Below, one piece after another: positions 1 through 5,387 of a DNA stretch of 6,908 nucleotides (position 1 is its first letter; the number at the start of each line of letters is the position of its first letter). The notes below the pieces were generated by a model. It was not told the DNA's origin and did not search any database. It worked only from the letters and a program-made list of their open reading frames with translations. The DNA lies in the NCBI GenBank assembly GCA_023422775.1, contig JAFAGM010000138.1, forward strand, positions 1-6,908. Reading direction: 5' to 3'. This DNA is from Pseudomonadota bacterium (GTDB taxonomy: Bacteria > Pseudomonadota > Alphaproteobacteria > Rhizobiales > Xanthobacteraceae). The translations under genes were made by a program, and so were the position numbers.

Positions 1-81
1 TCGCGCGTGAAGGTCGCGGTGTCGATCTTCGGCCGCGCCACGCCCGTCGAACTGGAATTCGGTCAGGTCGAGAAGGTCTGA
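1..81 (+). CDS. nusG: Transcription termination/antitermination protein NusG, C-terminal end (partial)
   Basis: The window opens inside an open frame that ends in TGA at 79-81 and encodes the last 26 residues of NusG. The visible peptide includes VSIFGRATPVELEF and ends QVEKV, which is the end of the KOW domain typical of NusG. NusG binds RNA polymerase and links it to Rho or to ribosomal protein S10, affecting elongation and termination. Its place directly upstream of rplK is the standard bacterial order (secE-nusG-rplK-rplA). The 5' part lies outside the window, so nothing can be said of its start or promoter. Confidence 0.93.
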   Translation, partial: SRVKVAVSIFGRATPVELEFGQVEKV

Positions 82-86
82 TCCGA

Positions 87-137
87 AAGCGCGAAGCGCG
101 TCTTCGCAATAGAGTGCGCGAAGCCAAGTCTTCGCGT
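87..137. repeat. Two tandem palindromes of REP type between nusG and rplK
   Basis: Two inverted repeats sit back to back after nusG. The first is GCGAAG / CTTCGC at 91-107 with a 5-base loop. The second is CGCGAAG / CTTCGCG at 117-136 with a 6-base loop. The 19 bases at 87-105 recur exactly, in inverted orientation, at 5914-5932 downstream of rplL. Neither hairpin is followed by a T-run, so an intrinsic terminator is unlikely. They look like members of a dispersed palindromic repeat family of the kind common between genes in Bradyrhizobium relatives; that assignment is inference. Confidence 0.6.
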
Positions 138-147
138 ATCAAGAGGC

Positions 148-193
148 CGTGGGAGGAAAGGGTGGTCGCCAACCGTCCTCGATCCGAACCACG
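148..193 (+). promoter_or_regulatory. Likely L1-binding autogenous operator in the rplK-rplA leader mRNA
   Basis: The leader folds into an outer helix CGTGG (148-152) / CCACG (189-193), then an inner helix GAGGA (153-157) / TCCTC (176-180). The inner helix is capped by a small hairpin at 161-174 with one bulged A. An unpaired stretch GATCCGAA (181-188) lies only on the 3' side. Two stacked helices joined by an asymmetric internal loop with a GTGGGAGG-like 5' strand are the hallmark of L1 mRNA sites, which mimic the L1 site on 23S rRNA. L1 is known to repress translation of the L11-L1 operon by binding this leader. The fold was derived by eye. Confidence 0.6.
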
Positions 194-204
194 AACCTGA
201 AACC

Positions 205-222
205 GCCGGGCTCAACCCCGGC
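205..222 (+). other. Small hairpin just upstream of the rplK ribosome binding site
   Basis: GCCGGG (205-210) pairs with CCCGGC (217-222) around a 6-base loop. It ends 5 bases before the rplK Shine-Dalgarno sequence (AGGAG, 228-232). It lies downstream of the proposed L1 operator and could place or expose the ribosome binding site. No T-run follows, so it is not a terminator. Confidence 0.4.
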
Positions 223-238
223 ACAACAGGAGTGATAG

Positions 239-667
239 ATGGCAAAGAAAGTGACCGGATACCTGAAGCTTCAGGTGCCGGCCGGTGCGGCGAATCCTTC
301 GCCCCCGATCGGTCCCGCGCTTGGTCAGCGCGGTCTCAACATCATGGAATTCTGCAAGGCGTTCAACGCCCAGACGCAGAAGGAAGAAAAGAACACCCCG
401 ATTCCGGTGGTGATCACGATCTACGCCGATCGTTCGTTCACCTTCGAGATGAAGACGCCCCCGATGTCGTTCTTCCTCAAGCAGGCCGCCAAGATCCAGT
501 CCGGCTCGAAAGCTCCGGGGCGCGACAAGGCCGGCAAGGTGACGAAGGCGCAGGTGCGCGAGATCGCCGAGAAGAAGATGAAGGACCTCAATTGCGATTC
601 CGTCGAGGCGGCCATGAAGATGGTCGAGGGCTCCGCCCGTTCGATGGGTCTGGAAGTTGCGGGGTAA
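239..667 (+). CDS. rplK: 50S ribosomal protein L11
   Basis: This 142-residue protein has the full length and sequence of bacterial L11, which binds the GTPase-associated centre of 23S rRNA together with L10-L7/L12. It contacts elongation factors and is needed for the RelA-dependent stringent response. The N-terminal domain (about residues 1-70) holds the conserved proline-rich stretch PSPPIGPALGQRG near residue 20. The C-terminal RNA-binding domain (about 75-142) ends in the family signature around KKMKDLNCDSVEAAMKMVEG. The ATG at 239 has a clear AGGAG at 228-232, six bases upstream. It follows nusG by 157 bases containing two palindromes and the L1-type leader. rplA starts 6 bases after its stop, so the two are co-transcribed and probably translationally coupled. 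Confidence 0.98.
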   Translation: MAKKVTGYLKLQVPAGAANPSPPIGPALGQRGLNIMEFCKAFNAQTQKEEKNTPIPVVITIYADRSFTFEMKTPPMSFFLKQAAKIQSGSKAPGRDKAGKVTKAQVREIAEKKMKDLNCDSVEAAMKMVEGSARSMGLEVAG

Positions 668-673
668 CGGGCC

Positions 674-1366
674 ATGGCAATCGGAAAACGTTTGAAGAAG
701 GCCCGCGAGGGCGTCGACCGCGAGAAGCTCTATCCGCTCGCGGATGCCATCAAGATGATCAAGGAACGCGCCAAGTCGAAGTTCGACGAGACGATCGAGA
801 TCGCGATCAACCTCGGCGTCGATCCGCGTCACGCCGACCAGATGGTGCGCGGCGTCGTCAGTCTGCCGAACGGCACCGGCCGCACGCTGCGCGTCGGCGT
901 GTTCGCCCGCGGCGCCAAGGCGGAAGAAGCCAAGGCTGCCGGTGCCGACGTCGTCGGCGCCGAAGACCTGGTCGAGAAGGTGCAGGGCGGCAACATCGAT
1001 TTCGATCGCTGCATCGCCACCCCCGACATGATGCCGCTGGTCGGCCGCCTCGGTAAGGTGCTCGGTCCGCGCGGCATGATGCCGAACCCGAAGATCGGCA
1101 CCGTGACGATGGACGTCGCTACCGCCGTGAAGGGCGCCAAGGGCGGCTCGGTCGAATTCCGCGTCGAGAAGGCCGGCATCGTGCAGGCCGGCGTCGGCAA
1201 GGCCTCGTTCTCGGAAGAGAAGCTGGTGCAGAACGTCAAGGCGCTCGCGGATGCTGTGTCGAAGGCGAAGCCCGCCGGCGCCAAGGGCACCTACATCCAG
1301 CGCGTGGCGGTCTCCTCCACCATGGGCCCGGGCATCAAGGTCGAGCCGGGCACGCTGCTCGGCTAG
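674..1366 (+). CDS. rplA: 50S ribosomal protein L1
   Basis: This 230-residue protein is a full-length bacterial L1, which forms the mobile L1 stalk that helps release deacylated tRNA from the E site. In many bacteria it also represses its own operon by binding the leader mRNA. The L1 signature runs over residues 124-145 (GRLGKVLGPRGMMPNPK then GTVT). The C-terminal motif SSTMGPGIKVEP is also intact. The start is ATG at 674, only 6 bases after the rplK stop. Its ribosome binding site is weak (a G-rich stretch), which fits coupling to rplK translation. A strong intrinsic terminator begins 27 bases after its stop. That closes the transcription unit here rather than running on into rplJ. Confidence 0.98.
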   Translation: MAIGKRLKKAREGVDREKLYPLADAIKMIKERAKSKFDETIEIAINLGVDPRHADQMVRGVVSLPNGTGRTLRVGVFARGAKAEEAKAAGADVVGAEDLVEKVQGGNIDFDRCIATPDMMPLVGRLGKVLGPRGMMPNPKIGTVTMDVATAVKGAKGGSVEFRVEKAGIVQAGVGKASFSEEKLVQNVKALADAVSKAKPAGAKGTYIQRVAVSSTMGPGIKVEPGTLLG

Positions 1367-1393
1367 TTCGTCGCGCGATACGTGAATTGGCTG

Positions 1394-1430
1394 GGGCGGA
1401 ATCGGGTGACCGGTTCCGCCCTTTGCGTTT
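1394..1430 (+). terminator. Intrinsic terminator after rplA
   Basis: Twelve consecutive base pairs (one a G-U) form between 1394-1405 and 1410-1421 around a GTGA tetraloop of the GNRA class. The stem begins with a GC-rich GGGCGG / CCGCCC base and is followed by TTTGCGTTT. This is the most convincing intrinsic terminator in the window. It should separate the rplK-rplA unit from the dehydrogenase gene that starts 46 bases downstream. Confidence 0.85.
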
Positions 1431-1476
1431 GACGGCGCTTTTGCGTAATCGTCGCCCGGCCGGACAAGGAAGAGAA

Positions 1477-2430
1477 ATGCCAGAGAAAGTCCTGATCTAT
1501 TCGCGTTTCCCAAAGGCCCAGATGGAGCGCTTCGGCCAGCGCTTCGACCTGCTCAACGCCGCCGGCCAGGCGCCGAATAGCGTATTCTCCGCCGATCAGC
1601 TTTCCGACATTCGCGCGATGATCACTGCGGGCGGCACGCCGCTCGGCGGCGCGGCGATGGACCTGCTGCCGAAACTCGGCGCCATCGTCTGCTACGGCAC
1701 CGGCTATGACGGCCTCGATCTCGCAGCCGCGGCCAAACGCAGGATCGCTGTCGGCCACAGCCCGGGCGCGAACGCGGCTTCGGTCGCCGATATCGCGGTT
1801 ACGTTGATGCTGGCCACGACGCGGCGGCTGCTGGTGGCGGACGATTATGTGCGCAGCGGGAACTGGGCGGGGGCGAAGCCTTCGCCGATGATGCGCCCGC
1901 AGGCGGGCATGCCCGGCCGCAGGGTCGGCGTCTACGGCATGGGCGAGATCGGCCGCAAGATTGCGGCGCGCGTTGCCGCTTTCGAGACCGAGGTCGGCTA
2001 TTTCAGCCGCAGCCGGCACGACGTGCCCTATCGCTATTTCCCGACGCTCGCAGAACTGGCGGAATGGTGCAGCGTCCTGATGATCGCGGTGCGCGCGGGG
2101 GCCGACACCGAACATGCCGTCAATGCCGATATCCTGCAGAAGCTCGGCAAGGACGGCTATGTCGTCAACATCTCGCGCGGCTCGGTCATCGACCAGAAGG
2201 CGCTGGTCGCGGCGCTGACGGATCAGGGCATCGCCGGCGCCGGCCTCGACGTCTACGAGAAGGAACCGCATGCGCCGGACGCGCTCACCGCGCTGCCCAA
2301 CGTCGTGCTGTCGCCGCATATCGGCGGCCATACGCTGGAGTCGCACGTGGCGATGCAGGACTGCGTGATCGCCAATCTCGAAGCGTTCTTCGCAGGCCGG
2401 CCGCTGCCCTATCCGGTGCCGCCCGGCTGA
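1477..2430 (+). CDS. D-isomer-specific 2-hydroxyacid dehydrogenase, NADP(H)-type
   Basis: The 317-residue protein has the layout of D-2-hydroxyacid dehydrogenases, which interconvert 2-keto acids and D-2-hydroxy acids in the cytoplasm. The Rossmann nucleotide motif is GMGEIG at 154-159. The catalytic triad is intact: Arg234 in NISRGSVID, Glu263 in DVYEKEP and His281 in SPHIGG. The loop after the second Rossmann strand reads FSRSR (176-180). Arg and Ser residues there usually favour NADPH over NADH, as in glyoxylate/hydroxypyruvate reductases, so that activity is a reasonable guess; the substrate cannot be read from sequence. The start is ATG at 1477, with AAGGA at 1466-1470. An in-frame TTG at 1387 lies inside the terminator region and is unlikely. 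No clear promoter is visible in the 46 bases after the terminator. Its stop is 4 bases from that of the convergent sigma factor gene. Confidence 0.9.
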   Translation: MPEKVLIYSRFPKAQMERFGQRFDLLNAAGQAPNSVFSADQLSDIRAMITAGGTPLGGAAMDLLPKLGAIVCYGTGYDGLDLAAAAKRRIAVGHSPGANAASVADIAVTLMLATTRRLLVADDYVRSGNWAGAKPSPMMRPQAGMPGRRVGVYGMGEIGRKIAARVAAFETEVGYFSRSRHDVPYRYFPTLAELAEWCSVLMIAVRAGADTEHAVNADILQKLGKDGYVVNISRGSVIDQKALVAALTDQGIAGAGLDVYEKEPHAPDALTALPNVVLSPHIGGHTLESHVAMQDCVIANLEAFFAGRPLPYPVPPG

Positions 2431-2434
2431 CGCC

Positions 2435-3322
2435 TCAGTGCGTCGCGGCGAGCGGCAAATGCCGCAGCTTGTCCGGATTGCGGACGACGTAGATCGCCGC
2501 AATCTTCTCGCCGTCGATTACCATGCTCACGGTGTGATCGAGTTCGCCATCGAGATAGAGCAGGGCGCCGATGGCCCCGTTGATGATGGCAGGCTCGACG
2601 CGGATCTCGCGACCGGCATTCTTGGCGGCAATGCCGATAAAGAAGCGCGCGATCTTGTCCGCGCCGATGATCGGATTGAGGGCAGCCGTCTTGCGGCCGC
2701 CACCATCGGTGATCGCCACCGCGTCCTCGCGGAGCAATTCGGCGAGGCGCGCAATGTTGCCGCTGGTCGCGGCTTCGCCGAAAGCCTGCAGCAGACGGGC
2801 GTGACTGTCCGGCGCAGCCGCGGGCCTCGGGCGCTCGTCGCGCACCGCGCGGCGGGCCCGCGAGGCCAGTTGCCGGCAGGCGGCCTCGGTGCGGTCGAGC
2901 ATGGCAGCGATCTCGGTGAACGGGGTGTCGAACACGTCGTGGAGCAGGAAGGCGGCGCGCTCCATCGGCGACAGCCGGTCCAGCGCCAGCAGCAGGGCGA
3001 ACGAGAGATCGTCGGCCAGTTCGGTGGCGGCTTCGGCGGAAAGGCCTTCCGCGTCGCACACGGGCTCGGGGAGCCAGGGGCCGACATAGACTTCCCGCTG
3101 CGCTGTAGCGCTCTTCAGGCGGTCGAGGCAGAGCCGCGTCACGATGGTGACGAGAAAGGCCTCCGCGTTGTGAACTTCCTGCGCGCCGGCAAAACGCAGG
3201 TAGGCGTCCTGCACGACGTCTTCGGCGTCGCTGCGGCTGCCGAGCATGCGATAGGCGAGCCCGAGCAGCCGCCCGCGATGGGGCGCCAGCGGGTCGTGTT
3301 CATGCAGCCTTTTTGACGACAT
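2435..3322 (-). CDS. ECF41-type RNA polymerase sigma factor with fused SnoaL-like regulatory domain
   Basis: From ATG at 3322 the product is 295 residues, much longer than a minimal ECF sigma factor. Sigma region 2 spans about 12-76, with GLAYRMLGSRSDAEDVVQDA near its start. Region 4 spans about 105-160 and contains the helix-turn-helix (FTEIAAMLDRTEAACRQL). The linker carries WLPEP (83-87). A SnoaL-like extension (about 172-290) carries DGGGR (206-210) and NPDKL (282-286). These three motifs mark the ECF41 group. There the fused C-terminal domain replaces a separate anti-sigma factor and tunes activity both up and down. In-frame ATGs at 3328 and 3337 are alternative starts; none has a strong ribosome binding site. 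The gene overlaps the end of the CMD gene by 23 bases or more, so coupled translation is likely. The inducing signal is unknown. Confidence 0.93.
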   Translation of the reverse strand: MSSKRLHEHDPLAPHRGRLLGLAYRMLGSRSDAEDVVQDAYLRFAGAQEVHNAEAFLVTIVTRLCLDRLKSATAQREVYVGPWLPEPVCDAEGLSAEAATELADDLSFALLLALDRLSPMERAAFLLHDVFDTPFTEIAAMLDRTEAACRQLASRARRAVRDERPRPAAAPDSHARLLQAFGEAATSGNIARLAELLREDAVAITDGGGRKTAALNPIIGADKIARFFIGIAAKNAGREIRVEPAIINGAIGALLYLDGELDHTVSMVIDGEKIAAIYVVRNPDKLRHLPLAATH

Positions 3323-3845
3323 CGACATTGTGTCCATCCACGGTGACGCGGCGGCACTCCTTGCCATAACCGAGGGCCGCCTTCATCATCGGGAACATCC
3401 GGCCCATTTGCAGCGCCATCGTGAGATCTATGACGCCTTTCGGGCCCCATTGATCCCTCACGGCGTCGCGAAACTCGTCCTCCTCGGCGGAGCGGCGCAC
3501 CACCGCGTCGGCGAACCTGAAGCCAAGCGTGGTCGCCTCATTCATCGCGCGCGGATCGCGGCGGAGGACCGCCTCGATCTGGTCCTTCGGCATGCCGGCT
3601 TCCAGCGCCATGTCGACGACGAGTTGCGTGCAGGGGCCGCAATCCTCGGCGAGGCCTCCGACGATCTTGGCGGCAAAGCTGGCGTCGGCCGGGACGACCT
3701 CGCGATGGCGGGCCGCCTTCATGACGGGTGCGAAACTGAAGAACGCGGCAGGCGACTCGTTCAGCAACATTTCGAGATAGTTGACGTCGTATCCGTAACG
3801 CTTGCCATATGCGCGCAGCGAGCGGCGCGCGATCCAACTACGCAT
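3300..3845 (-). CDS. Carboxymuconolactone decarboxylase (CMD)-family protein
   Basis: The 181-residue product has the all-helical core of the CMD/AhpD superfamily, with a CxxC pair at residues 69-72 (EDCGPCTQ) on the helix where the family has its redox centre. AhpD-like members use this pair as a peroxidase-type dithiol. The His found four residues after the second Cys in AhpD is absent here (it is Val), so the chemistry may differ. ECF41 sigma factors are commonly encoded beside CMD-family proteins, oxidoreductases or epimerases, which are their known targets; this neighbour fits. The start is ATG at 3845, with AAGGAG (complement of 3852-3857) six bases upstream. It overlaps the end of the membrane protein gene by 8 bases, and its own end overlaps the sigma gene start. 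True carboxymuconolactone decarboxylation is not implied. Confidence 0.87.
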   Translation of the reverse strand: MRSWIARRSLRAYGKRYGYDVNYLEMLLNESPAAFFSFAPVMKAARHREVVPADASFAAKIVGGLAEDCGPCTQLVVDMALEAGMPKDQIEAVLRRDPRAMNEATTLGFRFADAVVRRSAEEDEFRDAVRDQWGPKGVIDLTMALQMGRMFPMMKAALGYGKECRRVTVDGHNVDVVKKAA

Positions 3846-4215
3846 GATGTTCTCCTTGGTTGGGAAAGGCGGAATAAAGCGCGGCTGCCGATGGCAGCAC
3901 GATCGCGAGGAGGTCGGACGCGGGGTGATGGGAGTGCCCAACGACGATCGACACCAGGTGGATCAGGGCGTGCGCGGCGAGGAAGCCGGCGCCGGCGACC
4001 GCCGCCGGCCAGTACCGGGGCCGCCATGCCCGCGCGGCGAGCGAGAGACCGGCGACAAGGAAGGCCGCGCCGATGTCCTGGACGAAATGGGGGTTATAGG
4101 GGCCGGTTTCGGTTACCCCCGGGACGGTATGGTACCAGAAGGAGCCGGCGAGAAGCATCGCCAGCCCGTTGATGCTGCTGGCTATCGCCAGAATTGCCGC
4201 TATCGGACGCCGCAT
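3838..4215 (-). CDS. Small membrane protein of unknown function, first gene of the ECF41 operon
   Basis: The 125-residue product has four hydrophobic segments at about residues 5-26, 45-62, 70-92 and 101-117, so it should sit in the inner membrane. I do not recognise a named family. Visible points are a polar loop after the first helix containing GPYNPHFVQD, and a His cluster (HALIHLVSIVVGHSHHP, 82-98) running from the third helix into the next loop. The start at 4215 is well supported: AGGAGG (complement of 4221-4226) lies five bases upstream. A candidate ECF41 promoter begins about 20 bases before the start codon. The stop overlaps the start of the CMD gene by 8 bases. Operon position and promoter suggest it acts in the same response as the CMD protein. 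Membrane sensing, or handling of a small lipid-soluble compound, is possible but unproven. Confidence 0.82.
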   Translation of the reverse strand: MRRPIAAILAIASSINGLAMLLAGSFWYHTVPGVTETGPYNPHFVQDIGAAFLVAGLSLAARAWRPRYWPAAVAGAGFLAAHALIHLVSIVVGHSHHPASDLLAIVLPSAAALYSAFPNQGEHHA

Positions 4216-4234
4216 GAGAACCTCCTGCGGCCAA

Positions 4235-4261
4235 GACGAGCGGGGGAGCCAAAGTGTGACG
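4235..4261 (-). promoter_or_regulatory. Candidate ECF41-dependent promoter of the membrane protein-CMD-sigma operon
   Basis: Read on the - strand, the sequence is CGTCACA (complement of 4255-4261), 16 bases, then CGTC (complement of 4235-4238). The promoter described for ECF41 sigma factors is TGTCACA at -35 and CGTC at -10 with a spacer of about this length. Six of seven -35 bases and all four -10 bases match. It lies directly upstream of the AGGAGG and ATG of the first operon gene, giving a predicted 5' leader of only about 10-15 bases. Since the third gene is the ECF41 factor, the operon is probably autoregulated. Recognition is by eye and the consensus is from memory. Confidence 0.72.
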
Positions 4262-4733
4262 GAACCGGCAAAGAAATTTTCCAGCGTCTTTCCCGGTAAA
4301 ACCCGATTTCGGGGCAAAGTTGGATGTCCAACTGGTCTGAATTTTGCTCTTGGCAAGCCGGGCAAGACTCGGTAAAGAACCGCTTCCGGGCGTGCTGGCG
4401 GTTGCTGGCATGTCCGTGCTCGCATTCCTAAAACCCGATACGGTAGGAGATCATTCCTTTCAGGACATCCGCATGGATTGCTCGAAAGGAAGGAAACCTT
4501 ATCGCCTCGATGGAATGCGGCGGGGGTCCTCCGGCTCGCCGGATGGCCTCGATCCTGTCCGAGACTGCAGGCGCCCGAGTCGAAACTCAATGCGGAAACG
4601 CAAGTTTCTTCAATGGCTTAATCTTATGGCCTGCATAGACGGGTGAAGACCGGATTTCGCTCCAACGCCGCCTCGCGCGGCGCGATGGCTGATTCGGTTC
4701 GAACCTCGACACCCCGCGCCATCCGGTTCGGGA
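4262..4733. other. Divergent intergenic region between the ECF41 operon and the rplJ leader, no gene seen
   Basis: No convincing gene lies in these 472 bases; the short open frames lack ribosome binding sites and recognisable content. It should contain the promoter for rplJ-rplL on the + strand, but I could not assign -35 and -10 boxes with confidence. The stretch around 4610-4640, locally A/T-rich, is the best place to look. Visible palindromes are CCCGA / TCGGG at 4302-4313, AGTTGGA / TCCAACT at 4318-4333, TCCGGC / GCCGGA at 4530-4543, CGCCGC / GCGGCG at 4666-4682 and GGTTCGAACC at 4696-4705. None is followed by a T-run. Confidence 0.6.
4318..4333. promoter_or_regulatory. Candidate operator: AGTTGGA-TG-TCCAACT palindrome
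   Basis: Seven-base perfect arms flank a two-base centre, giving a compact dyad of the size bound by dimeric helix-turn-helix repressors such as GntR-family proteins. It lies 57 bases upstream of the -35 box of the proposed ECF41 promoter and about 550 bases before rplJ. No regulator gene is present in the window, so the ligand and target are unknown. Confidence 0.3.
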
Positions 4734-4860
4734 GGGCAGGCTTATCGAATGTCGTCTGCCCGGCGTGTCCTTGATGACTGGTGTCTAGAGGTCAGGTTAG
4801 GGCGGGACGATGGGTGCAACCCGGCGGTCTCGCTTCTTGCGAAGGCCGCCAACCGGAGAG
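4734..4860 (+). ncRNA. Structured leader of rplJ-rplL, L10-leader type
   Basis: The 135 bases before rplJ are rich in paired elements. These are GGGCAG (4734-4739) / CTGCCC (4756-4761), GGG (4812-4814) / CCC (4820-4822) around TGCAA, and a two-part hairpin at 4823-4850. The last has GGCGG / CCGCC outside and TCGC / GCGA inside, and ends 4 bases before the ribosome binding site. Bacterial rplJ mRNAs carry a conserved leader bound by the L10-(L7/L12) complex through a kink-turn, which represses translation. Position and fold fit that class. A TGATGA-like segment at 4771-4777 resembles one strand of a kink-turn, but its partner strand was not established. Boundaries are approximate. Confidence 0.6.
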
Positions 4861-4868
4861 AGCTTGCT

Positions 4869-5387
4869 GTGGAAAGAGCGGCAAAAAAGGACGCGGTTGA
4901 GGCGCTGAACGGGGTCTTCAAGACCACGAGCGTCGCAGTCGTCGCCCACTATTCCGGCCTCACCGTGGCCCAGATGCAGAAGCTGCGCATGCAGATGAAG
5001 CAGGCGGGTGCGTCGGTGAAGGTCTCGAAGAACCGTCTCGCCAAAATTGCTCTTGAAGGCACGGATGTCGTTGCCATCGGCTCCCTGCTGAAGGGACCGA
5101 CCGTGATCGCGACTTCAAGCGATCCGGTAGCGGCGCCGAAGGTTGCCATGGAGTTTGCCAAGGCGAACGAGAAGTTCGTCATTCTCGGCGGCTCGATGGG
5201 TAAAACCGTCCTGGATGTGAACGGCGTGAAGGCGCTTGCCTCGCTGCCGTCACTCGACGAACTGCGCGGAAAGCTTGTCGGCCTCCTGGTGGCGCCGGCG
5301 ACCAAGATCGCTCAGCTCTCGACTGCGCCCGCGGCCAAGCTCGCGCGCGTCGTCCAGGCCTATGCCTCAAAGGGCGAAGCGGCCTGA
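4869..5387 (+). CDS. rplJ: 50S ribosomal protein L10
   Basis: The product is L10, the stalk base that anchors L7/L12 dimers to 23S rRNA beside L11. Translated from the GTG at 4869 it is 172 residues, the usual alphaproteobacterial length. It begins MERAAKK and contains VAVVAHYSGLTVAQM and SVKVSKNRLAKIAL in the RNA-binding N-terminal domain. The C-terminal segment from about 142 is the helix that carries the L7/L12 dimers. GTG is chosen because GGAGAG lies at 4855-4860, eight bases upstream, and homologues start at this point. The frame stays open upstream to an ATG at 4749, but that would translate the structured leader. The leader points to autogenous control by the L10-L7/L12 complex. The stop is 51 bases before rplL. 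Confidence 0.97.
   Translation: MERAAKKDAVEALNGVFKTTSVAVVAHYSGLTVAQMQKLRMQMKQAGASVKVSKNRLAKIALEGTDVVAIGSLLKGPTVIATSSDPVAAPKVAMEFAKANEKFVILGGSMGKTVLDVNGVKALASLPSLDELRGKLVGLLVAPATKIAQLSTAPAAKLARVVQAYASKGEAA

Noticed and set aside
91..136. Terminator between nusG and rplK
   Set aside because: The two hairpins have no following T-run and match the repeat core found after rplL, so a repeat element explains them better.
1429..1460. TTGACG at 1429-1434 as a -35 box for the dehydrogenase
   Set aside because: No acceptable -10 element occurs 16-18 bases downstream.
1387..1476. N-terminal extension of the dehydrogenase from TTG at 1387
   Set aside because: It would overlap the intrinsic terminator, has no ribosome binding site, and the family N-terminus begins near MPEKVLIYSR.
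232..1513. Long open frames in alternative frames over rplK-rplA, including a - strand frame over 212-1513
   Set aside because: They shadow clearly conserved L11 and L1 genes; high GC content leaves long stop-free frames, and the products are Arg/His/Asp-rich with no family features.
1363..2502. Large - strand open frame opposite the dehydrogenase
   Set aside because: The + strand frame has all catalytic and cofactor motifs; the antisense product has the Arg/His-rich look of a shadow frame and no ribosome binding site was found.
2438..3316. Large + strand open frame opposite the sigma factor
   Set aside because: The - strand frame carries complete ECF41 motifs; the opposite frame has no recognisable domain.
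4344..4646. Open frame of about 100 codons on the + strand in the rplJ upstream spacer
   Set aside because: It needs a TTG start, has no ribosome binding site, and its product is Arg/Ser-rich without recognisable content.
4691..4730. tRNA gene suggested by GGTTCGAACC, which resembles a T-loop, followed by a CGCGCCA-like end
   Set aside because: No matching acceptor, D or anticodon stems could be placed upstream; the motif is a simple palindrome.
4749..4868. Upstream in-frame extension of rplJ starting at ATG 4749
   Set aside because: It would add 40 residues not found in L10 and would translate the structured leader; GTG at 4869 has a proper ribosome binding site and gives the family length.
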